Origin: Roseobacter sp. MED193
GTDB lineage: Bacteria; Pseudomonadota; Alphaproteobacteria; Rhodobacterales; Rhodobacteraceae
Direction: 5' to 3'
Assembly: GCF_000152965.1 (NCBI RefSeq)
Contig: NZ_CH902583.1
Span: 2,760,363 to 2,824,362 of the forward strand
DNA: 64,000 nucleotides
Shown: in pieces, positions 54,480 to 62,844 of the stretch
Numbering within the stretch: position 1 is the stretch's first letter
Layout of the letters: each line of letters begins with the position of its first letter
Notes under the pieces: model-generated
The model's input: only the letters and a program-made list of their open reading frames with translations
What the model was told of the DNA's origin: nothing
Databases searched by the model: none
Program-made: the position numbers and the translations under genes

Positions 54480-54491
54480 CGGAGAATTTTT

Positions 54492-54728
54492 ATGAGTATT
54501 GTTTTTCTGATCATCATTGGCATTGCTGCCGGATTTGTCGCCACCCGGATCATGGGCATCGAATCTGATATCATCACCACCATGGCAATTGGCATTGCCG
54601 GAGCCTTGATCGGCGGATTTGTCCTGCGTGCCCTGTTGACGGTGATGGGCATGGTTGCAGGTCTTGTCGGTGCCGTGCTGGGCGCCCTGGCGCTGATCTG
54701 GCTGTGGCAGACATATATCAAGCGCTGA
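54492..54728 (+). CDS. Small membrane protein of the GlsB/YeaQ/YmgE kind (second)
   Basis: A 78-residue protein of the GlsB/YeaQ/YmgE type: IVFLIIIGIAAGFVATRIMG at the start, TTMAIGIAGALIGGFVLRAL in the middle and LVGAVLGALALIWLWQTYIK at the end. The Gly-rich IAAGFVA...IAGALIGG pattern is closer to the family than in the gene before it. It starts 12 bases after that gene. Family members respond to stress; role here unknown. Confidence 0.72.
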   Translation: MSIVFLIIIGIAAGFVATRIMGIESDIITTMAIGIAGALIGGFVLRALLTVMGMVAGLVGAVLGALALIWLWQTYIKR

Positions 54729-54782
54729 TCTGGATCTGGTTGCGATCTGTTCTGTCTATACTCTCGTATGTCTGGCCGCGCT

Positions 54783-55406
54783 CTATTGGCGTGGCGGGCG
54801 ACTTTTGTAGACGGGTAGATGCCAGCCAAAGGCAATGGAGCCTGCCCGTAGCCCCCAACAGATAACAGCGCAGAGGATCAGCGAGAGGCCAGAGGCCAAG
54901 CCGAAGGAACTGGCCGCAACTGCCACAATGGCTCCGCTCATGGCACAGGTGATGTAAAGCTCCCCCTGTTTCAGCACCAAGGGCACTTCCCCCACTACCA
55001 CGTCGCGCATCAACCCGCCGAGGCTGCCGGTCGCCATGCCCATCAGCACCACGATAACGGCGGGCTTGTCGAGCGCTATTGCCACACCGGTGCCGGCCGA
55101 GACAGCAACGGCCAGGGCAAAACTGTCGAGCCAAATCAGCAGGCGCAAGCGGCTCTCAACCAGATGGGCAGTAAAGAAAACGGCTACGGATGCGCCTGTC
55201 GCCAGTAGGATATGGTTTGGATCAGCAACCCAAAAAACCTCTTCACGGTTCAGTACCAGATCCCGCACCGTGCCGCCGCCGACCGCCGTCAAACACGAGA
55301 TGAAGGCAAAGCCGACGATATCCAATTGTGCGCGGCTCGCCACCAGCGCGCCTGTGAGGGCAAAGACCAAAACAGCAGCATAGTCGAGCAGGGTGACAAG
55401 GGTCAT
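54783..55406 (-). CDS. Trimeric intracellular cation (TRIC) channel family protein
   Basis: A 207-residue membrane protein of the YicG/UPF0126 TRIC family, with two repeats of three helices plus one. Traits are LDYAAVLVFALTGALVASRA, FISCLTAVGGGTVRDLVL (the GGGxxRD motif) and its repeat GMATGSLGGLMRDVVVGEVP. Prokaryotic TRIC proteins form homotrimeric K/Na channels. ATG 55406 follows GGAGATGCAGCA. It follows rnhA after 43 bases on the same strand. Confidence 0.9.
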   Translation of the reverse strand: MTLVTLLDYAAVLVFALTGALVASRAQLDIVGFAFISCLTAVGGGTVRDLVLNREEVFWVADPNHILLATGASVAVFFTAHLVESRLRLLIWLDSFALAVAVSAGTGVAIALDKPAVIVVLMGMATGSLGGLMRDVVVGEVPLVLKQGELYITCAMSGAIVAVAASSFGLASGLSLILCAVICWGLRAGSIAFGWHLPVYKSRPPRQ

Positions 55407-55449
55407 TGCTGCATCTCCATGATGCCCAGATTGATGCCCTGGGCGTAGC

Positions 55450-55917
55450 TCATGCTTTGGATTTGCTTTTCTTGAACGGGGCCATACCTGCGCGGGCCAG
55501 CTCATCGGCGCGTTCGTTTTCGGGATGGCCTGCGTGACCTTTGACCCATTCCCAGGTCACTTGATGGCGGCTTTGCGCCGCATCCAGACGCTGCCACAGC
55601 TCGGCATTTTTAACCGGTTTTTTGGCGGCGTTTTTCCAGCCGTTTTTCTTCCAGCCAAAGATCCAGCCGGTGATGCCGTTTTTCACGTAATTGCTGTCGG
55701 TCACCACGGTCAGCGCCGAGGGGCGGTCTAGACTTTCCAGTGCATTGATGGCAGCTAGTAGCTCCATCCGGTTGTTGGTGGTATTGGCCTCGCCGCCTTT
55801 GAGTTCTTTTTCCTTGATGACGCTACCACCATCTTTGGCCTGCAACAGGGCGCCCCAGCCGCCAGGGCCGGGATTGCCAGAGCAGGCGCCATCGGTATAG
55901 GCATAGAGATCAGCCAT
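55450..55917 (-). CDS. rnhA: Ribonuclease HI
   Basis: RNase HI cleaves the RNA of RNA-DNA hybrids. The 155-residue protein has the four catalytic acids in [50 protein letters not shown] and [16 protein letters not shown]. It ends in a basic tail (FKKSKSKA). ATG 55917 overlaps the methyltransferase stop by eight bases; the longer frame is not family sequence. Operon: methyltransferase, rnhA, TRIC. Confidence 0.97.
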   Translation of the reverse strand: MADLYAYTDGACSGNPGPGGWGALLQAKDGGSVIKEKELKGGEANTTNNRMELLAAINALESLDRPSALTVVTDSNYVKNGITGWIFGWKKNGWKNAAKKPVKNAELWQRLDAAQSRHQVTWEWVKGHAGHPENERADELARAGMAPFKKSKSKA

Positions 55918-56503
55918 GACAGGCCACCGAGATCCAGCGCGCCATGGAGCCATCAAGGCCTTTGCTTTTGCCAAAGGTGCAGTCCACTACCGAAAACCCG
56001 GCAGTCATGAGCAGATCTTTCAAGTTGTCTTCCTCGTAATAGGTATAGAGCCGCCCGAGGGCGTCGCGGGCCTCGCCTTTACCCAGTTTGAGGGCGATGT
56101 AAAAGACTCCGCCAAGCTTTAGGCTGTGTTTGATTGCAGCCAGATGCCTTGGGAAAGAAAGGCGTGCCGCATGTAGCAGGCTGAAATTGGCCCAGACCCC
56201 GTCATAGATGCTCTCTCCAGCGATCGCCTCGAAAGTTGCCTGCCAGGCGGTGACGCCGTCAAGCGCCTTGGCCAGTGTCACCATCTCAGCTGAGGCATCC
56301 ATGGCATCGGTTTGCAGGCCTGCTGCCGCCATCACCGCCGCTGAGGTGCCGGGGCCGCAGCCAAGGTCTAGTACCCGGCCACCCGACGGGCAGGCCGCGA
56401 TGAAGCTGTGAAGACGGGGGTCTTGGCTGAGATAGTCCTGATTTAGGGCTGCATAATCTGCGGCCTTGTCATCATAGATGCGGAGGGTTTCTGCGTCACT
56501 CAT
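55910..56503 (-). CDS. Class I SAM-dependent methyltransferase
   Basis: A 197-residue Rossmann methyltransferase. SAM motif I is [20 protein letters not shown] (about 41-60), then [17 protein letters not shown] as motif II and [20 protein letters not shown] as motif IV. The opening [12 protein letters not shown] is the short helix seen in UbiE/BioC-like enzymes. The substrate is unknown. It is first in the unit with rnhA and the TRIC gene. Confidence 0.9.
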   Translation of the reverse strand: MSDAETLRIYDDKAADYAALNQDYLSQDPRLHSFIAACPSGGRVLDLGCGPGTSAAVMAAAGLQTDAMDASAEMVTLAKALDGVTAWQATFEAIAGESIYDGVWANFSLLHAARLSFPRHLAAIKHSLKLGGVFYIALKLGKGEARDALGRLYTYYEEDNLKDLLMTAGFSVVDCTFGKSKGLDGSMARWISVACHG

Positions 56504-56534
56504 GGCGAAGCCTTAATATGGGGGCTAGAGGCCT

Positions 56535-57149
56535 TTAGGTCCGCTCAAAAGCGAGCCGCGCGGCAAGGGCGGCAAAAATGCCAGCGAAGCCTCGGTTCAG
56601 CCATTTCAATACGGTTTCCGACCCGAGGATGAACTGCCGGGCCTGGGCGGCAAAATACCCATAAAGCACAAAGACCCCAAAGGTGAGCGCCATGAAGACC
56701 GCCCCAAGAAGTGCCATTTCAGTGGTGGCCGAGGCGGGATCTCCTGACAGAAAGGGCGGCAGCAGCGCCAAGAAAAACACCGAAAGCTTGGGGTTGAGGA
56801 TATTGATCAGGGCTCCGCGCTGGGCGATGCGCAGGGGCGATTGTGCCTTGGCCTCGGTGGAGATGCTTAGGGCGCCCCCAGAGCGCAGCGCCTGCCAGGC
56901 CAGGTAAAGCAGGTAGAGCACGCCGAGGATCTTGACGATCTGAAACAACAGGGCCGAGCTGTGCAGCACCGCCGCCAGCCCAAGGGTCGCAGCGGCCAGA
57001 TGCGGTACAATGCCGATGGTGCAGCCCAGGGCAGCCCAGAGTGCTGCGCGCGCACCCTGACCGAGCCCCAAGGCCAGCGTGTAAAGCACCCCGGTGCCCG
57101 GGGCCAGAACCACAACAATGGCTGTGATCAGAAATTGCATGGAAATCAT
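56535..57149 (-). CDS. LysE/RhtB family exporter
   Basis: A 204-residue amino-acid exporter with about six helices: FLITAIVVVLAPGTGVLYTL holds the conserved PGxxxL motif, followed by GLGQGARAALWAALGCTIGI, VKILGVLYLLYLAWQALRSG and GALINILNPKLSVFFLALLP with the NPK motif. RhtB-type proteins export threonine, homoserine or lysine-like solutes; substrate unknown. It lies 31 bases upstream of the methyltransferase gene on the same strand. Confidence 0.93.
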   Translation of the reverse strand: MISMQFLITAIVVVLAPGTGVLYTLALGLGQGARAALWAALGCTIGIVPHLAAATLGLAAVLHSSALLFQIVKILGVLYLLYLAWQALRSGGALSISTEAKAQSPLRIAQRGALINILNPKLSVFFLALLPPFLSGDPASATTEMALLGAVFMALTFGVFVLYGYFAAQARQFILGSETVLKWLNRGFAGIFAALAARLAFERT

Positions 57150-57241
57150 CGGCTCTCCTTCCTGCAGGGGGCTTGGTCAGACTGGAAGTTTCAGCCTATG
57201 GGCAAGCGTTCCTGCCGTAAACCGGCAGAGAGGTATTTATC

Positions 57242-58201
57242 TCAGGCCGGTGTCGAGGCTTGGCGCAGCACCCGTGGGACTTTGAATTCGACACGTTCCA
57301 CCGCTGTTTCGACCACCTCGACCGTTACATCATAGCGGGCCCGAAAGGCGTCGATCACTTCGTTCACCAGCAGCTCAGGCGCTGAGGCACCTGCGGTGAT
57401 GGCAATGCTCGAGATCCCTTCGAGCGCACGCCAGTCGATGTTGTCTGCCCGCTGAACCAACTGGGCATATTTGCAGCCCGCCTTTGACCCCACCTCGACC
57501 AGACGCCGCGAATTGGAGGAATTTGGCGCGCCGACCACCAGCATGGCATCGGATTTGGGGGCAACGGCTTTGACCGCTTCCTGCCGGTTGGTGGTGGCGT
57601 AGCAGATGTCTTCCTTGTGCGGGCCGATGATGGCCGGAAAACGGGCCTCTAGCGCAGCGACGATCCCCTTGGTGTCATCCACAGACAGTGTGGTCTGGGT
57701 GACATAGGCCAGCTGTTCTGGGTCGCGAACCTGCACATTGGCCACATCTTCAGGGGTTTCCACCAAGAGCACTTCACCATCAGGCAGTTGCCCCATTGTG
57801 CCGATGGTTTCGGGGTGGCCCTTATGACCAATCATGATCATTTGCAGGCCTTGTTCCGCATGGCGCTGGGCTTCGATATGGACCTTGCTGACCAAGGGAC
57901 AGGTCGCATCAACATAGACCATCTGCCGCGCCTCGGCCGCTGCTGGTACTGATTTTGGCACCCCATGAGCCGAGAAGATCACGGGGCGATCTTCGGGGCA
58001 TTCTTCCAGTTCTTCGACAAAGACAGCGCCTTTGTCTCGCAGCTCATCCACGACAAATTTATTGTGAACGATCTCGTGGCGCACGTAGACGGGGGCCCCC
58101 CATTTTTCCAGTGCCAGTTCAACAATCTTGATGGCGCGATCAACGCCAGCACAAAAACCACGTGGGGCAGCCAAGTATAGGGTGAGGGCAGGTTTGGTCA
58201 T
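57242..58201 (-). CDS. ispH: 4-hydroxy-3-methylbut-2-enyl diphosphate reductase
   Basis: Last enzyme of the MEP isoprenoid pathway; a 4Fe-4S protein. The 319-residue protein has the three cluster cysteines in [30 protein letters not shown] and [15 protein letters not shown]. Other traits are [36 protein letters not shown] and [19 protein letters not shown] 58201 is set by AAGGAGACGCCG; a longer frame is not conserved. It stands alone, divergent from the hybrid kinase gene across 265 bases. Confidence 0.97.
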   Translation of the reverse strand: MTKPALTLYLAAPRGFCAGVDRAIKIVELALEKWGAPVYVRHEIVHNKFVVDELRDKGAVFVEELEECPEDRPVIFSAHGVPKSVPAAAEARQMVYVDATCPLVSKVHIEAQRHAEQGLQMIMIGHKGHPETIGTMGQLPDGEVLLVETPEDVANVQVRDPEQLAYVTQTTLSVDDTKGIVAALEARFPAIIGPHKEDICYATTNRQEAVKAVAPKSDAMLVVGAPNSSNSRRLVEVGSKAGCKYAQLVQRADNIDWRALEGISSIAITAGASAPELLVNEVIDAFRARYDVTVEVVETAVERVEFKVPRVLRQASTPA

Positions 58202-58466
58202 CGGCGTCTCCTTGGGGTCAGAAGTAAGGCTTTGCCATGCCAAGGTCCAGCCTGATTGGGTGGCACCGCTTCCCCCTCTAATCAGCACCGAGTGAGCGCC
58301 GGATTCCGGAAAGCTTAGCAAAAAGGAATATGTTAACGGATTCGCTGCATATTTGAGACCGCGCGTTTTGAGCTGGCTTTCTTTAGGGCTGTGTTTTGTC
58401 TGCGCAAAGCCTTTATGGTTGTAAAGTGTATGTCATTGTTGATGGGGTAGAGGGTTAAGACGCGCC

Positions 58467-60677
58467 GTGTATGATGAAAAGAGCCTGACCGGTTGTCCGC
58501 CTTGGGAAGAAAAGAACGATTTCGTTGCTCAGCAGTATGAGGTGACGATGAAGCGACGGTTTCGAACCGTAGCGGTTACCTGCAACGCTGTTGTGGTATT
58601 GGGGCTTCTCTGGATCCTGTTGGGCGTCTCAATAAATGCCCCAAGCATGGTAATCATCTCAGCTGTCGCGATTGCCGGCTCGATTGCTGCGCGTCTGCTT
58701 TTGAAAACGGAATACAAGCTTTTGGCGCGCCTCCTGTGGTATTTCACGGGCTGGGCCGCGGTCATAGGATCCGTCTTTACCATGCCTCCAGACAGCTACA
58801 TCGAGCTGTTTTTCGTCGTCCTATTGGGCGGCCCTTTTATGACTTTTTCGATGCGTCGCGAAAAGGCGATGATCATTGCCCTGCTTGGGATAGCTTTTGG
58901 CAGCTGGGTGCTGTTCCGGTTCATGGGCCACGACTTTTTTGGCCCGCCGCTTGTAGAGGTGGCGGTTCCAGTAAGCTACCTTTCTGGTGGTGTTTTTGTC
59001 ACGGTATTTGCCATCCTTGTTGTTCAGATGATGGCCTTTGGGCAGTTAGCGGAAAGCTATAGTGATGATCTACTGCGGGCGCACCAGAAGGAAAGCAAAG
59101 CAAACCGCGCAAAGAGTGAATTCCTGGCTGCGATGAGCCACGAGATCCGCACGCCAATGAATGGTGTGCTGGGTATGGTGGAAGTCCTAGAAAAGACGGA
59201 CCTCGCCCCAGAGCAGCGCCGCATTCTGCACACCATACAAGAATCTTCGAATTCGCTGTTGTGGATTATTGATGACATTCTGGACGTTTCCCGGATTGAA
59301 GCAGGGAAAATGGAGTTGTTTGAGACGCCAATGCGTCTGCTGCCGCTGATCGAGGGGGCGACAGCAACCCTGCGGCCCCATGCGAACCAAATGGGTGTGC
59401 AACTGTCGCTTTCAGTACAGGCTGATCTACCGGATACCTTCAGAGGAGATGCCGGGCGTATGCGACAGATTTTGCTCAACCTGATGGGAAATGCGATCAA
59501 ATTCTCTGAACCGTTACCCGGGGAGGAGCCTGGGCAGGTGAAGCTGCGTGTTGAGATACGCGAAGCTGGTTGGATTGATTTTGTGATCGAAGACAATGGC
59601 ATTGGTATTGAGCCAGAAGTTCAGGAGACGATCTTTACTCCGTTTGAACGCTCGGCGTCGGTGGCGAAACGTATGATAAAGGGCAATGGTCTGGGGCTGA
59701 CGATTGTTCAGCAGTTGGTCTCCAAAATGGGCGGCGCTGTGAAGGTTGACAGCACGCTCGGTGAGGGTAGCGTCTTTACCGTACGGCTGCCACTGGTAGA
59801 GCCCTCTGGTCCGATCAGGGGACCAAAGTTGGCGGGGACAAAAGTCGTGGCACTGCTACCGGCTCAGGGGCAGAATTGTGATTGGTCCACCTATGTCTTG
59901 GCAGCGGATTGTGATTTAAAATGGGTCTCCAACCGGGATGAATTTCTTGCCCTGGGCCGTGTGGCGGGACGGGAATCCATCTTTATCCTGCCAGAAGAGA
60001 CAGTAGAGGATCACCAGTCGGCCTGGTGTCGCAAACGTATCGAAATAGAGCTGCCAGACCTCAAGGTTCTGGAGTTCCAATCCGGTAACGATGTTCAGCA
60101 GTCTCGATCCAGCAACCGGTGGGCTGTGGTCCAGTCTGGCCCGATCTTGCCCAGCGAACTGTGGGATGCCCTGGAAGGGCTGGTTCGCCTTGGTGGCAAC
60201 CAGGCCACAGTGACTGCGCGCGAAACAGCCCCAGCAGCCGAGCCGAATAAGATGGGTGGGCGGATTTTGGTGGCCGAAGACAATGAAATTAATCGCGCGG
60301 TCATCGAGAGCCAGTTGGCTTTGTTGGGCTGCAATGTCACCGTGACGCGGGATGGGGCTGAGTGCCTGTCGGCCTGGCGCAATGGCAAATTTGATATGGT
60401 TTTGGCGGATTGCCAGATGCCAGTGATGGACGGCTTCGAGCTTACGCGCGCTATCCGTCAGATCGAGCGGGAACAGGGGCTGCGCCATACGCCCATTGTT
60501 GCGGTAACGGCTAACGCTCTTGAGGCGGAGATCGGAAAATGCTTGGCGGAAGGGATGGATGCCTTTGTCTCCAAACCCGTGACCATAGCAGGCCTAGAGG
60601 CAGTTATCCGCCAGCAGTTGCCCACGGCGGATTTCAGCGCGGAGACACGCAGATGGGCCGCTGCTCAGCGCAGCTAA
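58467..60677 (+). CDS. Hybrid sensor histidine kinase/response regulator
   Basis: A membrane hybrid kinase of 736 residues from GTG 58467. Six membrane helices occupy about 33-195. The HisKA box is [20 protein letters not shown] (His225), followed by an HATPase domain with [22 protein letters not shown] and [19 protein letters not shown] linker of unknown fold follows, then a receiver domain with [17 protein letters not shown] and [13 protein letters not shown] (Asp648), ending in [16 protein letters not shown]. No Hpt domain is visible. ATG 58548 with GAGG upstream is an alternative start (709 residues). No partner regulator is adjacent; the signal is unknown. Confidence 0.92.
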   Translation: MYDEKSLTGCPPWEEKNDFVAQQYEVTMKRRFRTVAVTCNAVVVLGLLWILLGVSINAPSMVIISAVAIAGSIAARLLLKTEYKLLARLLWYFTGWAAVIGSVFTMPPDSYIELFFVVLLGGPFMTFSMRREKAMIIALLGIAFGSWVLFRFMGHDFFGPPLVEVAVPVSYLSGGVFVTVFAILVVQMMAFGQLAESYSDDLLRAHQKESKANRAKSEFLAAMSHEIRTPMNGVLGMVEVLEKTDLAPEQRRILHTIQESSNSLLWIIDDILDVSRIEAGKMELFETPMRLLPLIEGATATLRPHANQMGVQLSLSVQADLPDTFRGDAGRMRQILLNLMGNAIKFSEPLPGEEPGQVKLRVEIREAGWIDFVIEDNGIGIEPEVQETIFTPFERSASVAKRMIKGNGLGLTIVQQLVSKMGGAVKVDSTLGEGSVFTVRLPLVEPSGPIRGPKLAGTKVVALLPAQGQNCDWSTYVLAADCDLKWVSNRDEFLALGRVAGRESIFILPEETVEDHQSAWCRKRIEIELPDLKVLEFQSGNDVQQSRSSNRWAVVQSGPILPSELWDALEGLVRLGGNQATVTARETAPAAEPNKMGGRILVAEDNEINRAVIESQLALLGCNVTVTRDGAECLSAWRNGKFDMVLADCQMPVMDGFELTRAIRQIEREQGLRHTPIVAVTANALEAEIGKCLAEGMDAFVSKPVTIAGLEAVIRQQLPTADFSAETRRWAAAQRS

Positions 60678-61077
60678 GGATTAGGGGAGGGGAGAGGCTG
60701 GGGACCATGTCCGGGGATCTTGCCAAAGATACGGCCAAGGCAAGGGGCAAACCCACTGAGTGGGAGGCAGGTTTCAGAAAAAAGCGCGTGAGTAACACTC
60801 CGTCCTGAAACCTGCTTTAGTGTCGCTTGGTGTTACCCTTGGCGTAGGTATCCCTAAGGGTCACAGTGGCGCTGCCAGTCGCGGAAAGCTGCTGCCAGAA
60901 CCTGCTTTCGTCAATCTCCTGCGGTCGAGATGTGTGGTCACCCTTGGCTGATTGGTTTGCTGCTCTGACTTGATGCAAGCAACTCGTCCCAACCTTGGCT
61001 CCCAAATCTAACGCCTCAGCTCAGGTCTAATCATGCTTCCGATGCTTCAGTCTAAGAAAGCACCGGATCATTCGTCT
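60678..61077. other. Intergenic region between the hybrid kinase and the NYN gene (400 bases)
   Basis: It contains an 11-bp inverted repeat at 60767-60815, a second hairpin with ACCCTT/AAGGGT arms at about 60834-60860 and a further CACCCTTGG copy near 60939-60947. No open frame with coding traits and no tRNA fold was found. The converging genes on either side leave room for a small RNA or terminators. Confidence 0.45.
60767..60815. terminator. Long inverted repeat, possible terminator after the hybrid kinase
   Basis: GCAGGTTTCAG (60767-60777) and CTGAAACCTGC (60805-60815) are perfect reverse complements with a 27-base loop, extended outward by two G-U pairs and one A-T pair. TTTAG follows rather than a clean T-run. 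It could end both converging transcripts or form part of a small RNA. Confidence 0.4.
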
Positions 61078-61650
61078 TTAGCCCTGAACAGCTGAAACGG
61101 ATCTTGCGTCCATTGGGTGTTCCCGTGGCGGGCGCCCAATAACATCCTTCAGCTCTTCCAACTCAATGAAGTTGTCAGCCTGACGGCGCAACTCATCAGA
61201 GATCATTGGGGGCTGGCTGCGAATGGTGGAAACAACAGAGACACGCACGCCCTGACGCTGCAAGCTTGCAATCAGGGGGCGGAAATCGCCATCGCCGGAA
61301 AACAGCACGATGTGATCAACCCGTGGAGCCAGTTCCATGGCATCGACCGCAAGCTCGATATCCATGTTCCCTTTGACTTTGCGGCGTCCCATGCTGTCCG
61401 TGTATTCCTTGGCGGGTTTGGTCACCATCGTGAAACCATTGTAGTGCAGCCAGTCGACAAGAGGGCGGATGGGGGAGTACTCGTCATTCTCCAGCAGGGC
61501 CGTATAATAAAAGGCCCGCAAGAGCTTACCGCGACGCATGAACTCCTGTCGCAAAAGCTTGTAGTCGATATCAAAGCCCAATGCCTTTGCAGCGGCATAG
61601 AGATTCGAACCGTCTATGAACAGTGCAAGCCGTTCGTCTTTGTAAAACAT
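61078..61650 (-). CDS. NYN domain (LabA/DUF88) protein
   Basis: A 190-residue PIN/NYN-type nuclease-fold protein. It begins MFYKDERLALFIDGSNLYAA with the conserved Asp of IDGSN, then YYTALLENDEYSPIRPLVDW, KGNMDIELAVDAMEL and IVLFSGDGDFRPLIASLQRQ with the Asp pair that binds metal. The C-terminal SDELRRQADNFIELEELKDV is conserved in rhodobacters. NYN proteins cleave RNA or process it; the target is unknown. ATG 61650 was chosen with AAGGA upstream; the frame extends to 61728. It faces folK across 124 bases. Confidence 0.9.
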   Translation of the reverse strand: MFYKDERLALFIDGSNLYAAAKALGFDIDYKLLRQEFMRRGKLLRAFYYTALLENDEYSPIRPLVDWLHYNGFTMVTKPAKEYTDSMGRRKVKGNMDIELAVDAMELAPRVDHIVLFSGDGDFRPLIASLQRQGVRVSVVSTIRSQPPMISDELRRQADNFIELEELKDVIGRPPREHPMDARSVSAVQG

Positions 61651-61774
61651 CCTAAAGTGTCCTTCTGGTAAAGCCGTTTGCGCCTTATGATCCGTGAGTG
61701 AAATTGGGGCGGCTAAACGGGTGGACATATTGTAAGTACTTTGGCACCTGCTTCAAGAGTATGGTTTTTCCTAA

Positions 61775-62356
61775 ATGAGGTCAAAAGTGACCAATCTACG
61801 ATCAAAAGCGATCATTTCTTTGGGTAGTAACCTGCCCCTGGGCGAAATGTCGCCGCGACAAATACTATCGGCTGCAACACAGGAAATTGCTCTCCTTATG
61901 GGTGAACAATGCCAAGTTTCACGCTTTTTTCAAACCCCTTGTTTTCCGGCAGGGGCGGGGCCTGACTATATCAACGCTGCCCTGGCGGTTGAAACTGATC
62001 TTGAGCCTGAGGCTTTATTGCAGGTTTTACATAGTGTTGAGGCGAAATTTGCGCGCCTAAGAGAGCAGCGTTGGGGAATGCGAACACTGGATCTAGATTT
62101 GATTTCACTGGGCGAAGCGGTGTTACCGGATCCTGCGGTTCACAAAGAATGGCGCGATTTACCGCTTGAGGAGCAAAAGACGCAAACCCCTGCGCAACTG
62201 ATTCTCCCGCATCCTCGGATGCAGGATCGGGCTTTTGTTCTGGTGCCAGTTTGCGATCTCGCCCCGGATTGGCAGCATCCGATTCTTGGGAAAACCGCTG
62301 TCGAACTCTGCGCGGCCTTGCCAAAAACCGACCTAGAAGCGGTTCAGCCGCTTTAA
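61775..62356 (+). CDS. folK: Dihydropteridine pyrophosphokinase (HPPK)
   Basis: HPPK transfers pyrophosphate from ATP to hydroxymethyl-dihydropterin in folate synthesis. The 193-residue protein has KAIISLGSNLPLGEMSPRQI, SRFFQTPCFPAGAGPDYINA, EAKFARLREQRWGMRTLDLD with the metal-binding DLDL, and the end LILPHPRMQDRAFVLVPVCD. It is about 30 residues longer than E. coli FolK, as in relatives, by a loop at DLPLEEQKTQTPAQ. ATG 61775 has no strong ribosome-binding site; the true start could be a few codons later. rpoZ follows 94 bases downstream. Confidence 0.93.
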   Translation: MRSKVTNLRSKAIISLGSNLPLGEMSPRQILSAATQEIALLMGEQCQVSRFFQTPCFPAGAGPDYINAALAVETDLEPEALLQVLHSVEAKFARLREQRWGMRTLDLDLISLGEAVLPDPAVHKEWRDLPLEEQKTQTPAQLILPHPRMQDRAFVLVPVCDLAPDWQHPILGKTAVELCAALPKTDLEAVQPL

Positions 62357-62450
62357 TCCCTGGTTTGATGCGCTTTCTGCGCTTGTCAACAAAAAGATTT
62401 GGGCGTAAAAGTCGCTCTTCCGGACCCACATTGATTTTGGAGAGTCGCCT

Positions 62451-62804
62451 ATGGCCCGCGTAACGGTTGAAGACTGCGTAGACAAAGTACCCAACCGCTT
62501 TGAGTTGGTGATGTTGGCGGCCCATCGTGCCCGCGAAATCGCCGCCGGAGCAGAGCTCACGGTTGAGCGTGACAATGACAAGAACCCCGTTGTGTCGCTG
62601 CGCGAGATTGCGGATGAGACCCAGCGCGCGGATGACCTGCGCGAGCGTCTGATCGAAAACAATCAGAATCAGATCGAAGTTGACGAGCCCGAAGAAGATT
62701 CGATGGCTCTGTTGATGGGGGCTGAAAATGACAAGCCCGCTGATGACGATATGTCAGAAGAAAAACTGCTGCGGGCTCTTATGGAGGCCCAGGGGCAGGG
62801 CTGA
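62451..62804 (+). CDS. rpoZ: RNA polymerase omega subunit
   Basis: Omega helps assemble RNA polymerase and forms part of the ppGpp binding site. The 117-residue protein starts [20 protein letters not shown], then [20 protein letters not shown] and [20 protein letters not shown]. An acidic C-terminal tail ([20 protein letters not shown]) is typical of alphaproteobacteria. It lies 40 bases before the Rel/SpoT gene, the usual linkage. Confidence 0.97.
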   Translation: MARVTVEDCVDKVPNRFELVMLAAHRAREIAAGAELTVERDNDKNPVVSLREIADETQRADDLRERLIENNQNQIEVDEPEEDSMALLMGAENDKPADDDMSEEKLLRALMEAQGQG

Positions 62805-62844
62805 CTTAAGCCAGTTCTTTGAAATTTGAGGCTGCGGACCGGAT

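Noticed and set aside
61600..61620. GATTCGAACC, like a tRNA T-arm
   Set aside because: It lies inside the NYN gene and no acceptor stem or other arms fit around it.
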